DNA from: Verrucomicrobiota bacterium
Lineage (GTDB): Bacteria; Verrucomicrobiota; Verrucomicrobiia; Opitutales; Opitutaceae
DNA: 64,000 nucleotides
Assembly: GCA_023428905.1 (NCBI GenBank)
Contig: JAEYWP010000030.1
Location: 381,121-445,120 of the forward strand
Direction of reading: 5' to 3'
The position numbers and the translations under genes were made by a program. Numbering within the stretch: the stretch's first letter is position 1; each line of letters starts with the position of its first letter. Positions 44,133-52,785 of the stretch are shown here, one piece after another. The notes beneath the pieces were generated by a model. That model was not told where the DNA came from. It made no database searches and saw nothing but the letters and a program-made list of their open reading frames with translations.

Positions 44133-44867
44133 TCATAGTACGTAGTCGGCGGGCGCGATCAGGAGCACGAATTCGCCCTTCAGGCTGGTGCGCGCCAGGC
44201 GGTCGCGCACCTCGCGGGCGCCCCCGACGAGGAAGGCCTCGTGCAGTTTGGTCACCTCCTTTGCAATCGCGATCACCCGGCTGTCACCGAGGGTGGCGAC
44301 GATCTCGTCGGCGAACTTGTCGATCCGGTGGCACGATTCATAAAGCGCGAGCGTGTACTCAAAATTCCGGTACTTCTGGAGGAAGCCGATGCGCGCCGCG
44401 GACTTGGCGGGCAGAAAACCAACAAAGAGAAAGCCATTGGTCGGCAAACCGGCCGCCGAAAGGACAGTGATCAGGGCGCTTGGACCGGGGACCGGCACCA
44501 CCGGAAGGTTGCGGCGGCGGCAGGCCCGGACGAGACGGAAGCCCGGATCGCTGATCGCCGGGGTGCCGGCGTCGCTGACGAGGGCGATGGATTTGCCGGC
44601 TGCGATTTCAGACGCGAGGCGGTCGGCGACCTCGGTCTCATTGTGATCGTGGTACGCGACGAGGGGCCGGTGGAGGCCGAGGCGTGACAGCATGGCGCCG
44701 GTGGTACGGGTGTCCTCGCAGGCGATCAGATCGGTGCCGCCCAGGATCGCCCGGGCCCGCTCCGTCAGGTCGGTCAGGTTGCCGATCGGGGTCGCAACGA
44801 CGTAGAGATGCCCCGGCAGCGCAGTGAGGGACGTGTTGGTCGGCGCGGCGGCGGTCGTTTCGGGCAT
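44133..44867 (-). CDS. rsmI: 16S rRNA (cytidine-1402-2'-O)-methyltransferase
   Basis: 244 residues. It is a tetrapyrrole-methylase-fold protein with the RsmI signatures HLYVVATPIGNLTDLTERA, IACEDTRTTGAMLSRL, ALVSDAGTPAISDPGFRLVRA and VPVPGPSALITVLSAAG, then LPTNGFLFVGFLPAK. It methylates C1402 of 16S rRNA. The only convincing start is the ATG at 44867, which directly abuts the T-run of the preceding terminator, so there is no room for a Shine-Dalgarno site. Confidence 0.94.
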   Translation of the reverse strand: MPETTAAAPTNTSLTALPGHLYVVATPIGNLTDLTERARAILGGTDLIACEDTRTTGAMLSRLGLHRPLVAYHDHNETEVADRLASEIAAGKSIALVSDAGTPAISDPGFRLVRACRRRNLPVVPVPGPSALITVLSAAGLPTNGFLFVGFLPAKSAARIGFLQKYRNFEYTLALYESCHRIDKFADEIVATLGDSRVIAIAKEVTKLHEAFLVGGAREVRDRLARTSLKGEFVLLIAPADYVL

Positions 44868-44900
44868 AAAAAAAATCCGGCCAGAACGGCCGGATTTCGC
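44868..44900 (-). terminator. Intrinsic terminator between the small lipoprotein gene and rsmI
   Basis: A perfect 10-bp stem, AAATCCGGCC and its complement around a 5-base loop, is followed on the minus strand by eight T. This is a strong intrinsic terminator for the lipoprotein gene. The T-run ends at the rsmI ATG (44867). Confidence 0.9.
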
Positions 44901-44922
44901 AAAAGAAAAGACAGGCGACTGC

Positions 44923-45096
44923 TCAGCGGCGGCGGCCACCCTCGTCGGGCGAGCCCATGCCGGGAATGCCGCCTTCCCAGGTGGCGGGACGGCTCCAGGG
45001 CATTGAGGTGTCCTGCGCGGTCTTGCTCGTGCAACCGGTGCCGATCGCAACAAAGAGGAGGGCCAGGAAAGCGAACAGAAAGCGGGAAAACTTCAT
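44923..45096 (-). CDS. Small lipoprotein, 57 residues
   Basis: It begins MKFSRFLFAFLALLFVAIG and continues TGCTSKTAQDTS, a textbook lipoprotein signal with lipobox IGTGC. The mature peptide is about 35 residues and ends in EGGRRR. The short mature part has no recognisable fold. It ends 23 bp before the strong terminator, so it is a complete transcription unit of its own or the end of one that begins with pgi. Small entericidin-like or anchor lipoproteins are possible comparisons, but I see no specific similarity. Confidence 0.75.
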   Translation of the reverse strand: MKFSRFLFAFLALLFVAIGTGCTSKTAQDTSMPWSRPATWEGGIPGMGSPDEGGRRR

Positions 45097-45180
45097 GGTT
45101 TTGACGGGAGTTAGGACGGTGGCCGCACGCGCGGCAAGGGTGAAGACTGCGCGCGACGCGCGTGCGTTCCACCTTCCTGG

Positions 45181-46758
45181 TTACGCCTGCTGGTAGGTGC
45201 TTTCGTACCAGGCTTTGCCAGCGGTCTTGCGGAGGCCGCCGTTGGCCGCGAGGTGTTCGGCAATCTTGAAGACGAGTTCCGCCTGCTCGGGCATCCCGAT
45301 CTTTGCCGCAAGGGCCTCGGCGGTCAGGGCGGACGTCGGCTCTGCTTTAAGCGCGGCCTGCACTTTCAGCTTCAACGCGATCACACCACCCGCTGCCTTT
45401 TTGCCCGCTTCCACGCCCGGCTGGTGGTAGGCATTGATCCCGACGAGCGACGCGTAAAGTCCGACGGCACGCTCATACAGCGCGATCAGCATGCCGACGG
45501 TGCGGGGTGAGACGTCGTTGACGGTGAGGGTGAGGGAGGCGCGGTCCTTTTCGCTCAAGGCGTCGCGGGTCCCGAGATAGAAGCCCTGGAGGTAGTCACC
45601 GGTGGTGACACCCGGCTCGACTTCCATCGAGGCGGTGCCGGCGCGGTCCTTCAGCACCTCGATGAACGTGACAAAGAAGTTGTTCACGCCCTCCCGGAGC
45701 TGCTGCACGTAGGCGTGCTGGTCGGTGGATCCCTTGTTGCCGTAAACGGCGATGCCCTGGTTCACGATCCGTCCGGAGAGGTCCAATTCTTTGCCGAGCG
45801 ACTCCATCACGAGCTGCTGGAGGTAGCGGGAGAAGAGCAGCAGGCGGTCCTTGTAGGGCAGGATCACCATGTCCTTCGAGCCGCGGCCGTCGGTGGCGAA
45901 ATACCACATCAGCGCGAGCAGGGCGGCGGGGTTTTGCGCGGTGGAGGTCTGGCGGGTGACGGCGTCCATCGCGGCGGCGCCGCCGATCAGCTGCTGGATG
46001 TCGATGCCCTGGAGGCGGGCGGGCAGCAGCCCGACGGCGGAAAGTTCGGAGGTGCGCCCGCCGACCCAGTCCCACATCGGGAAACGGGCGAGCCAGCCTT
46101 CCGCCTTGGCCGTCTGCTCGAGCTTGGAGCCTGCGCCGGTGACCGCGACAAAGTGTTTGGTGTAGTCCAGGCCCGCGGCCTTGAAAGCGGCGGCGGCCTC
46201 GAGCTGGCCGTTGCGGGTCTCGACCGTGCCGCCCGACTTGGAGATCACGATCACCAGGGTCTCGGGCAGTTTGCCGGCCAGCGAGGCGAGGACGTAGTCC
46301 ATGCCGTCTGGATCGGTGTTGTCGAAAAAGCTGACCGCCATCTTGTCGGTTGCGGGGTTGCCGAGGGCGTGGCTGACGAATTGCGGTCCGAGGGCGGAAC
46401 CGCCGATGCCGACGACCAGGACCTGGGTGAAGGCGCGGCCACCCGGCGCGCGCAGGGAGCCGGAATGGATACGCGCGGCGAAGTCCTCCACCTGTGCGAG
46501 CGCGGCGGTGATCTCCCCGCGGAGTTCCGCAGTGGGTGCAAGGTCGGCCGCACGCAGCCAGTAATGGCCGACCATGCGGTTCTCATCCGGATTCGAGATC
46601 GCGCCGCGCTCGAGTTCCTTCATCGCGGCGAAGGCCTTCTGCATCGGGGCCTCCATCGCGGGCAAAAACGCATCCGGAAACGGGATACGGCTGATATCGA
46701 GCGCGAAACCGAGCTCGGGGTTCTGGTAGAAGTACTTTTTGAATCGCGACCAGGACAT
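45181..46758 (-). CDS. pgi: Glucose-6-phosphate isomerase
   Basis: 525 residues. Signatures are VVGIGGSALGPQFV, VISKSGGTVETRNG, DWVGGRTSELSAVG, GNKGSTDQHAYVQQLREG with the active-site histidine, and the C-terminal lysine-containing HQPGVEAGKKAAGG. It interconverts glucose-6-phosphate and fructose-6-phosphate. The ATG at 46758 gives MSWSRFKKYFYQNPELGF. It lies past the ilvD terminator, so it probably has its own promoter in the narrow gap. Confidence 0.96.
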   Translation of the reverse strand: MSWSRFKKYFYQNPELGFALDISRIPFPDAFLPAMEAPMQKAFAAMKELERGAISNPDENRMVGHYWLRAADLAPTAELRGEITAALAQVEDFAARIHSGSLRAPGGRAFTQVLVVGIGGSALGPQFVSHALGNPATDKMAVSFFDNTDPDGMDYVLASLAGKLPETLVIVISKSGGTVETRNGQLEAAAAFKAAGLDYTKHFVAVTGAGSKLEQTAKAEGWLARFPMWDWVGGRTSELSAVGLLPARLQGIDIQQLIGGAAAMDAVTRQTSTAQNPAALLALMWYFATDGRGSKDMVILPYKDRLLLFSRYLQQLVMESLGKELDLSGRIVNQGIAVYGNKGSTDQHAYVQQLREGVNNFFVTFIEVLKDRAGTASMEVEPGVTTGDYLQGFYLGTRDALSEKDRASLTLTVNDVSPRTVGMLIALYERAVGLYASLVGINAYHQPGVEAGKKAAGGVIALKLKVQAALKAEPTSALTAEALAAKIGMPEQAELVFKIAEHLAANGGLRKTAGKAWYESTYQQA

Positions 46759-46781
46759 GGTGGAAGGGGGGGCTAGAGGTG

Positions 46782-46818
46782 AAAAAAACAGAACCACGGG
46801 CGGTGGGGCACGTGGTTC
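46782..46818 (-). terminator. Intrinsic terminator after ilvD
   Basis: An 8-bp perfect stem, GAACCACG and its complement around a 12-base loop, spans 46791-46818. It is followed on the minus strand by TG and then seven T (46782-46788). It lies 8 bp past the ilvD stop and just upstream of pgi. Confidence 0.82.
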
Positions 46819-46825
46819 GCAGCGA

Positions 46826-48526
46826 CTAGAGATTCTTGTCGGTCACCGCGCCGTCCGAGGCGCTGGTGACGAGCTTCGCATATTTGGCGAGCACGCCGCG
46901 GGTTTCCTTGGGCGGGCGGGGGGACCAAGCCTTGAGCCGCGCGTCGATCTCGTGCTGCGGCAGATCGAGGGTGATCTCGTTCTTGACTGCATCGATGGTG
47001 ATGGGGTCGCCATCCACCAGGACGGCGATGGTGCCGCCCACCGCCGCTTCCGGGGTGATGTGGCCGACCACAAAACCGTGGCTGCCTCCGGAGAAACGTC
47101 CGTCGGTGATCAGAGCGACCTCCTTGCCGAGGCCCTTGCCCATGACCGCACTGGTCGGCGCCAGCATCTCGCGCATGCCGGGTCCGCCCACCGGACCTTC
47201 GTTGCGGATGACGATGACGTGGCCGGCCTTGACCTGGCCGTCGAGGATGGCCTTGAGCGCGGCTTCCTCGGCCTCGAAAACGATGGCCTTGCCGCTGAAG
47301 CGGAGCCCCTCCTTGCCGGAGATCTTCGCCACCGAGCCGCGGGGGGCGAGGTTGCCGTAGAGGATGCGCAGGTGGCTGTCGGGCTTGATCGGGTTGCTGA
47401 AGGGGCGGATCACGTCCTGATCCGTCGGATACGGCTGCACCGCCTGCAGGTTCTCCGCCAGGGTGCGGCCGGTCACGGTCAGGACGTCGCCGTGGAGGAG
47501 GCCGGCATCGAGCAGCATCTTCATCAGCGGCGGCAGTCCGCCGATGCGGACGAGGTGGGACATGCCGTATTTGCCGGAGGGCTTCAGGTCGGCGAGGACG
47601 GGGACGCGGGCGCCGATGCGGGTGAAATCGTCAATCGAGAGGCCGACCTCGGCGGCATGGGCCATGGCGAGGAGGTGGAGCACGGCGTTGGTGGAACCGC
47701 CGAGGGCGATCACGACCGCGATCGCGTTTTCAAAGGCTTTCTTGGTCAGGATGTCGCGCGGACGGATTCCGGCCTTGAGGAGGGCGAGGGCCGCCTCGCC
47801 GGCGCGGCGGCAATCCTCCTTCTTTTCCTGCCCGATCGCGAGCTGGGCGGAGCTGTTGGGCAGGGAGAGGCCGAGCGCCTCGATGGCGGAAGCCATCGTA
47901 TTGGCCGTGTACATACCGCCGCAGGAGCCGGGTCCGGGGATGGAGCAGGATTCGACCGTCTTGAGGCCGGCGTCATCGAGCTTGCCCGCGGCATGCTGGC
48001 CCACTGCCTCGAAGACCGAGACGATGTCGCACTCCTTCTTCGATTCCGGATGGATGCCGGGGAGGATGGTGCCGCCGTAAACGAAGACGGACGGGCGGTT
48101 GAGACGCGCCATCGCGATCACGCAGGCCGGCATGTTCTTGTCGCATCCGCCGATGGCGACGAGGGCGTCGAAACCCTCCGCCCCGGCCACCGTTTCGATC
48201 GAGTCCGCGATCACCTCGCGCGAGACGAGCGAATAACGCATGCCCGGCGTGCCCATCGAGATGCCGTCTGAAACCGTGATGGTGCCAAAAACGATGGCCT
48301 TGCCGCCGGCGGCATTCGCCCCCGCCTCGGCCTCACGGGCGAGCTGGTCGATGTGCATGTTGCAGGGCGTCACCATGCTCCAGGTCGAGGCGATGCCGAC
48401 GACGGGCTTCTTGAAATCGGCGTCACCAAAGCCCACCGCGCGCAGCATCGAGCGGTTGGGGGCTCGATCCGGGCCATCGAGAACAATGGAAGAGAACGGT
48501 CGGGTGGCGTCAGCGGGAGTGCTCAT
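46826..48526 (-). CDS. ilvD: Dihydroxy-acid dehydratase
   Basis: 566 residues. Iron-sulfur ligands and metal sites appear in VTPCNMHIDQLA, IGGCDKNMPACVIAMAR and GPGSCGGMYTANTMAS. Further conserved parts are LGGSTNAVLHLLAMA and LITDGRFSGGSHGFVVGHI, close to the C-terminus. It makes the 2-oxo acids of valine, leucine and isoleucine. The ATG at 48526 gives MSTPADATRPFSSI; the open frame above it contains only repeat DNA. No other ilv gene is in the window. Confidence 0.96.
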   Translation of the reverse strand: MSTPADATRPFSSIVLDGPDRAPNRSMLRAVGFGDADFKKPVVGIASTWSMVTPCNMHIDQLAREAEAGANAAGGKAIVFGTITVSDGISMGTPGMRYSLVSREVIADSIETVAGAEGFDALVAIGGCDKNMPACVIAMARLNRPSVFVYGGTILPGIHPESKKECDIVSVFEAVGQHAAGKLDDAGLKTVESCSIPGPGSCGGMYTANTMASAIEALGLSLPNSSAQLAIGQEKKEDCRRAGEAALALLKAGIRPRDILTKKAFENAIAVVIALGGSTNAVLHLLAMAHAAEVGLSIDDFTRIGARVPVLADLKPSGKYGMSHLVRIGGLPPLMKMLLDAGLLHGDVLTVTGRTLAENLQAVQPYPTDQDVIRPFSNPIKPDSHLRILYGNLAPRGSVAKISGKEGLRFSGKAIVFEAEEAALKAILDGQVKAGHVIVIRNEGPVGGPGMREMLAPTSAVMGKGLGKEVALITDGRFSGGSHGFVVGHITPEAAVGGTIAVLVDGDPITIDAVKNEITLDLPQHEIDARLKAWSPRPPKETRGVLAKYAKLVTSASDGAVTDKNL

Positions 48527-48827
48527 GGAAAAGGGCGCCAAGGAGACCAAAGGCCTCCGGCGCGGGCAAGCGGGGAATCGTCGCGCCGCGGGGCGGCGCG
48601 AAATGGCCAGTGAGCAGTGACCAATGATCAAAGAGGGTCCGGCGCTGTGCGCCGGAATGACGAAGGTCGAAGCTTGAGTGACGAATGGGCGTGGGAGCGC
48701 CAATGGCGAATTGCGCTGACGGGGGGCAAAATTGCGGATCACGAATCAAGATTCCCGAAGAGCCCGCGCCAAAGGTTTGGGTTGCACCGCTGGCAGCCGC
48801 CGCCATTCACTGGCCGGCTCACGTCGC
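48527..48827. repeat. Divergent intergenic region with dispersed repeat
   Basis: These 301 bp between the divergent ilvD and scpB hold no gene. At 48638-48656 is a second copy of the TCCGGCGC/GCGCCGGA palindrome found at 15449-15473, again followed by ATGACGAAG and then AGTGACGAAT. Further on, ATCACGAATCAAGATT recalls the AATC-rich words near 25870. Both promoters must lie here but I cannot place them. Confidence 0.7.
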
Positions 48828-49805
48828 ATGGCATTCAATCTGAAATCGGTGCTCAAGGCGCTGCTCTTTTCCACGAGCCAGCCGCTCTCGATCAAAGACA
48901 TCCAGGGAGCGTTCGCGCGCTTCCATGAGCAGGCGACGCTGCCCGACGTGGTCGAGAGCGAGCCCGAGGCACCGGCGGCTGTTCCTGCAGGCGCGCCCAC
49001 GCCGGTGGAGGCCGCGGCCGCGACCGGCGCGGTCCTCGATCCGGCGCTGGCCGGCGCAGAGACTCCCTCAGGAACGACGCCCCCGGCCGAAGAGGTTGGC
49101 GCCGCGGCAGCCGCGGCGCCCGCGGATGCAGAACTTTATCAGGAAGTCCCCTCGCTGATCACGGCGACGCAGATTCGTGAGACCATGGCCCAGCTGGCGG
49201 AAGAGATCCGCGCGGCTGCAGACGTGTATCTGCTGATCGAGGGGCCGACGGGCTACCGGCTGGTGACACACCCGCGTTTTGCGCGGTGGATACGGATCAT
49301 GCGGGACGAACCGCCTCCGGTGAAATTGTCCCAGTCCGCGCTCGAGACCCTTGCCATCGTTGCGTACCGCCAACCAGTCACACGCACCGAGATCGAGGCC
49401 ATCCGCGGCGTTTCCGCCGAAGCCGGCCTCAACAAATTGCTGGAGCGCGAACTCGTCTACATCACCGGGCGGGCCGATCTTCCCGGCCGGCCCCTCCAGT
49501 ACGGCACCACGGACCGGTTTCTCGATTTTGTGGGCGTCAAGTCGCTCGTCGAACTGCCCGCCTCCGACGTGCTGTCGCCGCGCCAGATCGATGAGTGGAT
49601 GAAAAACGCCATGAACACCAAGCCTCCCACGGACGCCGAAATGGGCCTGCCGCTGGAGGAGGGGGAGGGGCCGACCCCGAACCTGGAATCCGTGACCGTC
49701 GACCATCCCACCCAGTCCGAGACGACCCCTGCGGCAGACACGCCCCTCGGCGCCGACGCGCCTGCCGAAGACGCCGGTGATGAAAAGCCGACCTCCCCCG
49801 CCTGA
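48828..49805 (+). CDS. scpB: Segregation and condensation protein B, with long internal linker
   Basis: 325 residues. The N-terminal winged helix opens MAFNLKSVLKALLFSTSQPLS, and the second winged helix includes VKLSQSALETLAIVAYRQPV, EIEAIRGVSAEAGLNKLLER and GRPLQYGTTDRFLDFVG, all ScpB signatures. It acts with ScpA and SMC in chromosome condensation. The first winged helix is interrupted at about residues 35-100 by a Pro/Ala/Glu-rich stretch, and the C-terminus also has a disordered acidic tail. The ATG at 48828 matches the family start. pheA follows 3 bp after the stop. Confidence 0.92.
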   Translation: MAFNLKSVLKALLFSTSQPLSIKDIQGAFARFHEQATLPDVVESEPEAPAAVPAGAPTPVEAAAATGAVLDPALAGAETPSGTTPPAEEVGAAAAAAPADAELYQEVPSLITATQIRETMAQLAEEIRAAADVYLLIEGPTGYRLVTHPRFARWIRIMRDEPPPVKLSQSALETLAIVAYRQPVTRTEIEAIRGVSAEAGLNKLLERELVYITGRADLPGRPLQYGTTDRFLDFVGVKSLVELPASDVLSPRQIDEWMKNAMNTKPPTDAEMGLPLEEGEGPTPNLESVTVDHPTQSETTPAADTPLGADAPAEDAGDEKPTSPA

Positions 49806-49808
49806 GAC

Positions 49809-50888
49809 ATGGACCTAGAACCCATCCGCGAAAAGATCGACCAGCTCGACCACCAGCTGGTCGAAATCCTCAACCAGCGTCTCTCCCTCGCCGCCGACAT
49901 TGGCCGGCTGAAGCGGAGCGCGGGCGGTCAGATCTACGTGGCGGAGCGCGAGGATGCCGTGCTGCGCAAGGTGACTTCCCTGAATCAGGGCCCGATCAAA
50001 AACGAGGCGTTGCGCGCGATCTACCGCGAGGTCATGTCCGCCGCCATCGCGCTGGAGAAACCACTCCTGATCGCCTACCTCGGGCCGGAAGCCGCCAACA
50101 CCCACGTGGCAGCCACGCGTAAATTCGGCGCCAGCGTCGATTACCACGCGATGGCGTCGATCGGCGACATCTTCACTGCGGTTGAAAAAGGCGAAGCCGA
50201 CTACGCCGTGATCCCGGCGGAGAACTCCACCGAGGGCAGTGTGCGGGAGACCCTCGATAACTTCGTTGAGAGCGACCTGAAGATCGTCGCCCAGATCTAC
50301 CTCGAGATTTCCCATGCGCTGATCTCGAATCATTCCCTGGAGGAGATCAAAAAGGTCTATTCCAAGGACCAGGCGTTGGCCCAATGCCGCCAGTGGCTGC
50401 GGCGCCACCTGCCGCACGCACAGCTGATCGATGCGCCCAGCACATCGCGCGCGGTTCAGATCGCCAAAGAGGAGTCCGGGGCCGCCGCGGTCGCCGCGGA
50501 ACTCGCCGCGGAGTTTTATGGCGTGCCAATCGTGGAGCGGAGCATCCAGGACCGATCGGACAACACCACCCGTTTCTTCGTGCTTGGCAAAAAGCCGTCC
50601 GGCCCGGTTGGCCAGGGGCGTGACCTCACAAGCTTCCTTATCTCTTTGGGAGACGAAGCCGCCTCCCATTCAGGGGCCCTGCTGAAGATGCTCATGCCGC
50701 TCGCCGAACGTGGGATCAACTTGTCGAAGATCGAGTCGCGCCCGAGTAAGAAACGTCCCTGGGACTACTACTTCTTCATCGACGTCACGGGTCATCACGA
50801 GGACGCCGCCATGAAGGAGGCGCTGGTGGAGCTGAAGAAGTTCTGCCCGCTGGTAAAGTGGCTGGGAAGCTACCCAATTACCGGGTGA
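49809..50888 (+). CDS. pheA: Bifunctional chorismate mutase/prephenate dehydratase
   Basis: 359 residues. The AroQ chorismate mutase domain is at 1 to about 85 (LEPIREKIDQLDHQLVEILN). The prephenate dehydratase domain has IAYLGPEAANTHVAA, AVIPAENSTEGSVRETLD and SIQDRSDNTTRFFVLGK (TRF). An ACT regulatory domain near the end has SGALLKMLMPLAERGINLSK and IESRPSKKRPWDYYFFID, where phenylalanine would bind. It makes phenylpyruvate for phenylalanine. The 3-bp spacing from scpB indicates co-transcription. Confidence 0.97.
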   Translation: MDLEPIREKIDQLDHQLVEILNQRLSLAADIGRLKRSAGGQIYVAEREDAVLRKVTSLNQGPIKNEALRAIYREVMSAAIALEKPLLIAYLGPEAANTHVAATRKFGASVDYHAMASIGDIFTAVEKGEADYAVIPAENSTEGSVRETLDNFVESDLKIVAQIYLEISHALISNHSLEEIKKVYSKDQALAQCRQWLRRHLPHAQLIDAPSTSRAVQIAKEESGAAAVAAELAAEFYGVPIVERSIQDRSDNTTRFFVLGKKPSGPVGQGRDLTSFLISLGDEAASHSGALLKMLMPLAERGINLSKIESRPSKKRPWDYYFFIDVTGHHEDAAMKEALVELKKFCPLVKWLGSYPITG

Positions 50889-51112
50889 ATCACTCGCTGC
50901 GCCACGTGTGACAGTCTGGCGCAGCTTCACGACCGCGGTGCGCCAATCCGGCTGCGGTTTTCCTCCGTCTACTGACGCCCTTTGCCCGTGCCACTGGTCT
51001 TGCCAGATCAGCCTCCCATGGCATGGTGTCTGCAAAGAGCACCTATCGTCTTCATGCTCCGCGCTCACCACAATTTACCGTACGGTCCATCGATAGTTGC
51101 GATGGACGTGCT

Positions 51113-51118
51113 ATAGTG
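51113..51118 (+). promoter_or_regulatory. Possible -10 element of the mcsA-mcsB-clpC locus
   Basis: TATAGT lies 4 bp before the mcsA ATG, so a start about seven bases downstream would make a leaderless or nearly leaderless transcript. No good -35 box is seen at the expected spacing, and no clear Shine-Dalgarno site precedes the ATG. The 234-bp gap after pheA shows no CIRCE-like or CtsR-like operator that I can recognise. Confidence 0.3.
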
Positions 51119-51122
51119 TCCC

Positions 51123-51644
51123 ATGGCCAGCCCCTTGAAGTGTGATCTCTGTTCGAAACCGGCAACGGTTCATCTGACGCAGATTGTTAATAACAAAGTG
51201 CATAAGGTGGATTTGTGCGAAGCGTGCGCGCAGGCCAAAGGGGTCACGGACCCGAACGGTTTTTCGCTGGCCGACCTGCTCCTAAAGGCGTCGCTGAACC
51301 CCGAGGTGCCTGTGGCCGGGGTCCGTTGCGAGCATTGCGGCTTCACCCAGGCCGATTTCAAGAAGCATGGAAGGTTCGGCTGCCCCCAGTGTTACGACAC
51401 GTTCAAGATCATGGTGGAGCCGATGTTGGACAACATGCACAAGGGGACCAGCCACACCGGCAAGGTCCCGCAGAAGGCGCTGGACCGTAAGTCGCTCTAC
51501 GATCGTCTCACGCAGCTCGAGGTGAACCTCGATGAGGCGATCAAGTCGGAGCGTTACGAGGATGCGGCGCGCTACCGCGATGAAATCACCCAAGTCAAAC
51601 AGGCCTTCGACCAGAAACCGCAGCACACCAGTCATGACGATTGA
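51123..51644 (+). CDS. mcsA: McsA-like protein, activator of protein-arginine kinase
   Basis: 173 residues. Two CxxC zinc-binding regions are visible in the N-terminal half: CDLCSKPATVH...CEACAQAKG and CEHCGFTQ...FGCPQCYD. A C-terminal UvrB/UvrC (UVR) motif (LEVNLDEAIKSERYEDAARY) is followed by a charged tail. In Bacillus McsA binds and activates McsB. The stop overlaps the mcsB start by 11 bp, so the two are translated together. The domain layout and neighbours make this assignment firm, although the protein could otherwise be annotated as a UVR-domain protein. Confidence 0.92.
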   Translation: MASPLKCDLCSKPATVHLTQIVNNKVHKVDLCEACAQAKGVTDPNGFSLADLLLKASLNPEVPVAGVRCEHCGFTQADFKKHGRFGCPQCYDTFKIMVEPMLDNMHKGTSHTGKVPQKALDRKSLYDRLTQLEVNLDEAIKSERYEDAARYRDEITQVKQAFDQKPQHTSHDD

Positions 51645-52722
51645 GTCGCTTCTCGCCACGCAGTCCGAGCTGACCGACAGCGCGAGCAGCAAGTGTGCGA
51701 TCGTCCTGATGACGCGCATCCGCTTGGCGCGGAATTTGGCAGGACGCCCGTTCCCGGGTTGGGCCCGTCCGGCGCAGCGCGAGACGATCCTGGAGGAGTG
51801 CCGTAACGCGGTTTCTTCCGCGCCGCAGATGAAGCGCTCGGTCAACGTGAGTGTTTCCGACCTCAGCGAACTGCAGAAGCAGATCCTGGTGGAGCGCCAC
51901 CTCATCAGCCGCGAATTGTCGGGTGCCAAAAGCGGCTCCGGCGTCGTTATCAGCAAGGACCAGGCATTCTCCGTGATGGTCAACGAGGAGGATCACCTGC
52001 GTATCCAGGTGCTGCGTGCCGGCTTCCAGCTGAAGAAGACGTGGAATGCCATCAACGACATCGACTCCGCGCTGGAGGAGAAACTCGATTACGCGTTTTC
52101 GCCGACCCTCGGATATCTCACCGCCTGTCCGACCAACCTCGGCACCGCCATGCGTGCGTCGGCGATGATGCACCTGCCCGCCTTGGTGATCTCGAGCCAG
52201 ATGGAAAAGGTGGTCCGCGCCGTCAACCAGCTCGGCATGGTGGTGCGCGGCCTGTTTGGCGAAGGCTCGGATGCCAGTGGCAGCATTTTCCAGATCTCGA
52301 ATCAGACGACGCTCGGTGAGTCCGAAGATGAAATCATCCGCCGCCTCGGCAGCGTGCTCAACTCGATCATCGAGCATGAGTTGAACGCCCGCCAGCGGCT
52401 GCTGGAAAGCGACGCCCCCAAGCTTTTCGACAAGATCGGCCGGGCCTATGGCATTCTCCAAAACTCCCATCTGCTCAGTTCGAGTGAGTCGATGAATCTG
52501 CTTTCGCTGCTGCGACTCGGTGTGGATCTGGGGACGTTCCCGGAAGACAGCCGGGCTGTGATCGACCGGCTCTTCATCGAGGCCCAGCCGGGTCATATCC
52601 TTCTGCAATCGAAACAGTCGGAAATGGATTCCACGCGTCGCGACATGCTGCGTGCCGAACGCCTGCGCAGTGAGTTCTCCGCCTTCACCCGCCCCAACTT
52701 TAATCTCAAGCCGCAGAGCTGA
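51634..52722 (+). CDS. mcsB: Protein-arginine kinase McsB
   Basis: 362 residues. It belongs to the phosphagen-kinase fold: IVLMTRIRLARNLAGRPFP (nucleotide-binding arginines), VMVNEEDHLRIQVLRAGF (active-site NEEDH), and CPTNLGTAMRASAMMHLPAL. Near the C-terminus STRRDMLRAERLR contains RDxxRA, the motif of the McsB allosteric phosphoarginine pocket. McsB phosphorylates arginines and so marks proteins for ClpCP degradation. The ATG at 51634 gives MTIESLLATQSELTDSASS. It is coupled to mcsA and followed by clpC after 63 bp. Confidence 0.94.
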   Translation: MTIESLLATQSELTDSASSKCAIVLMTRIRLARNLAGRPFPGWARPAQRETILEECRNAVSSAPQMKRSVNVSVSDLSELQKQILVERHLISRELSGAKSGSGVVISKDQAFSVMVNEEDHLRIQVLRAGFQLKKTWNAINDIDSALEEKLDYAFSPTLGYLTACPTNLGTAMRASAMMHLPALVISSQMEKVVRAVNQLGMVVRGLFGEGSDASGSIFQISNQTTLGESEDEIIRRLGSVLNSIIEHELNARQRLLESDAPKLFDKIGRAYGILQNSHLLSSSESMNLLSLLRLGVDLGTFPEDSRAVIDRLFIEAQPGHILLQSKQSEMDSTRRDMLRAERLRSEFSAFTRPNFNLKPQS

Positions 52723-52785
52723 TCTCGGCATGTCCGGCATGGCCGGTGCTAAAGAGTTACAAGAACAACCTAACACGCCTCCCTC

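Noticed and set aside
50889..51122. A CIRCE or CtsR operator before mcsA
   Set aside because: I looked for the TTAGCACTC inverted repeat and for heptamer direct repeats of the CtsR type and saw neither.
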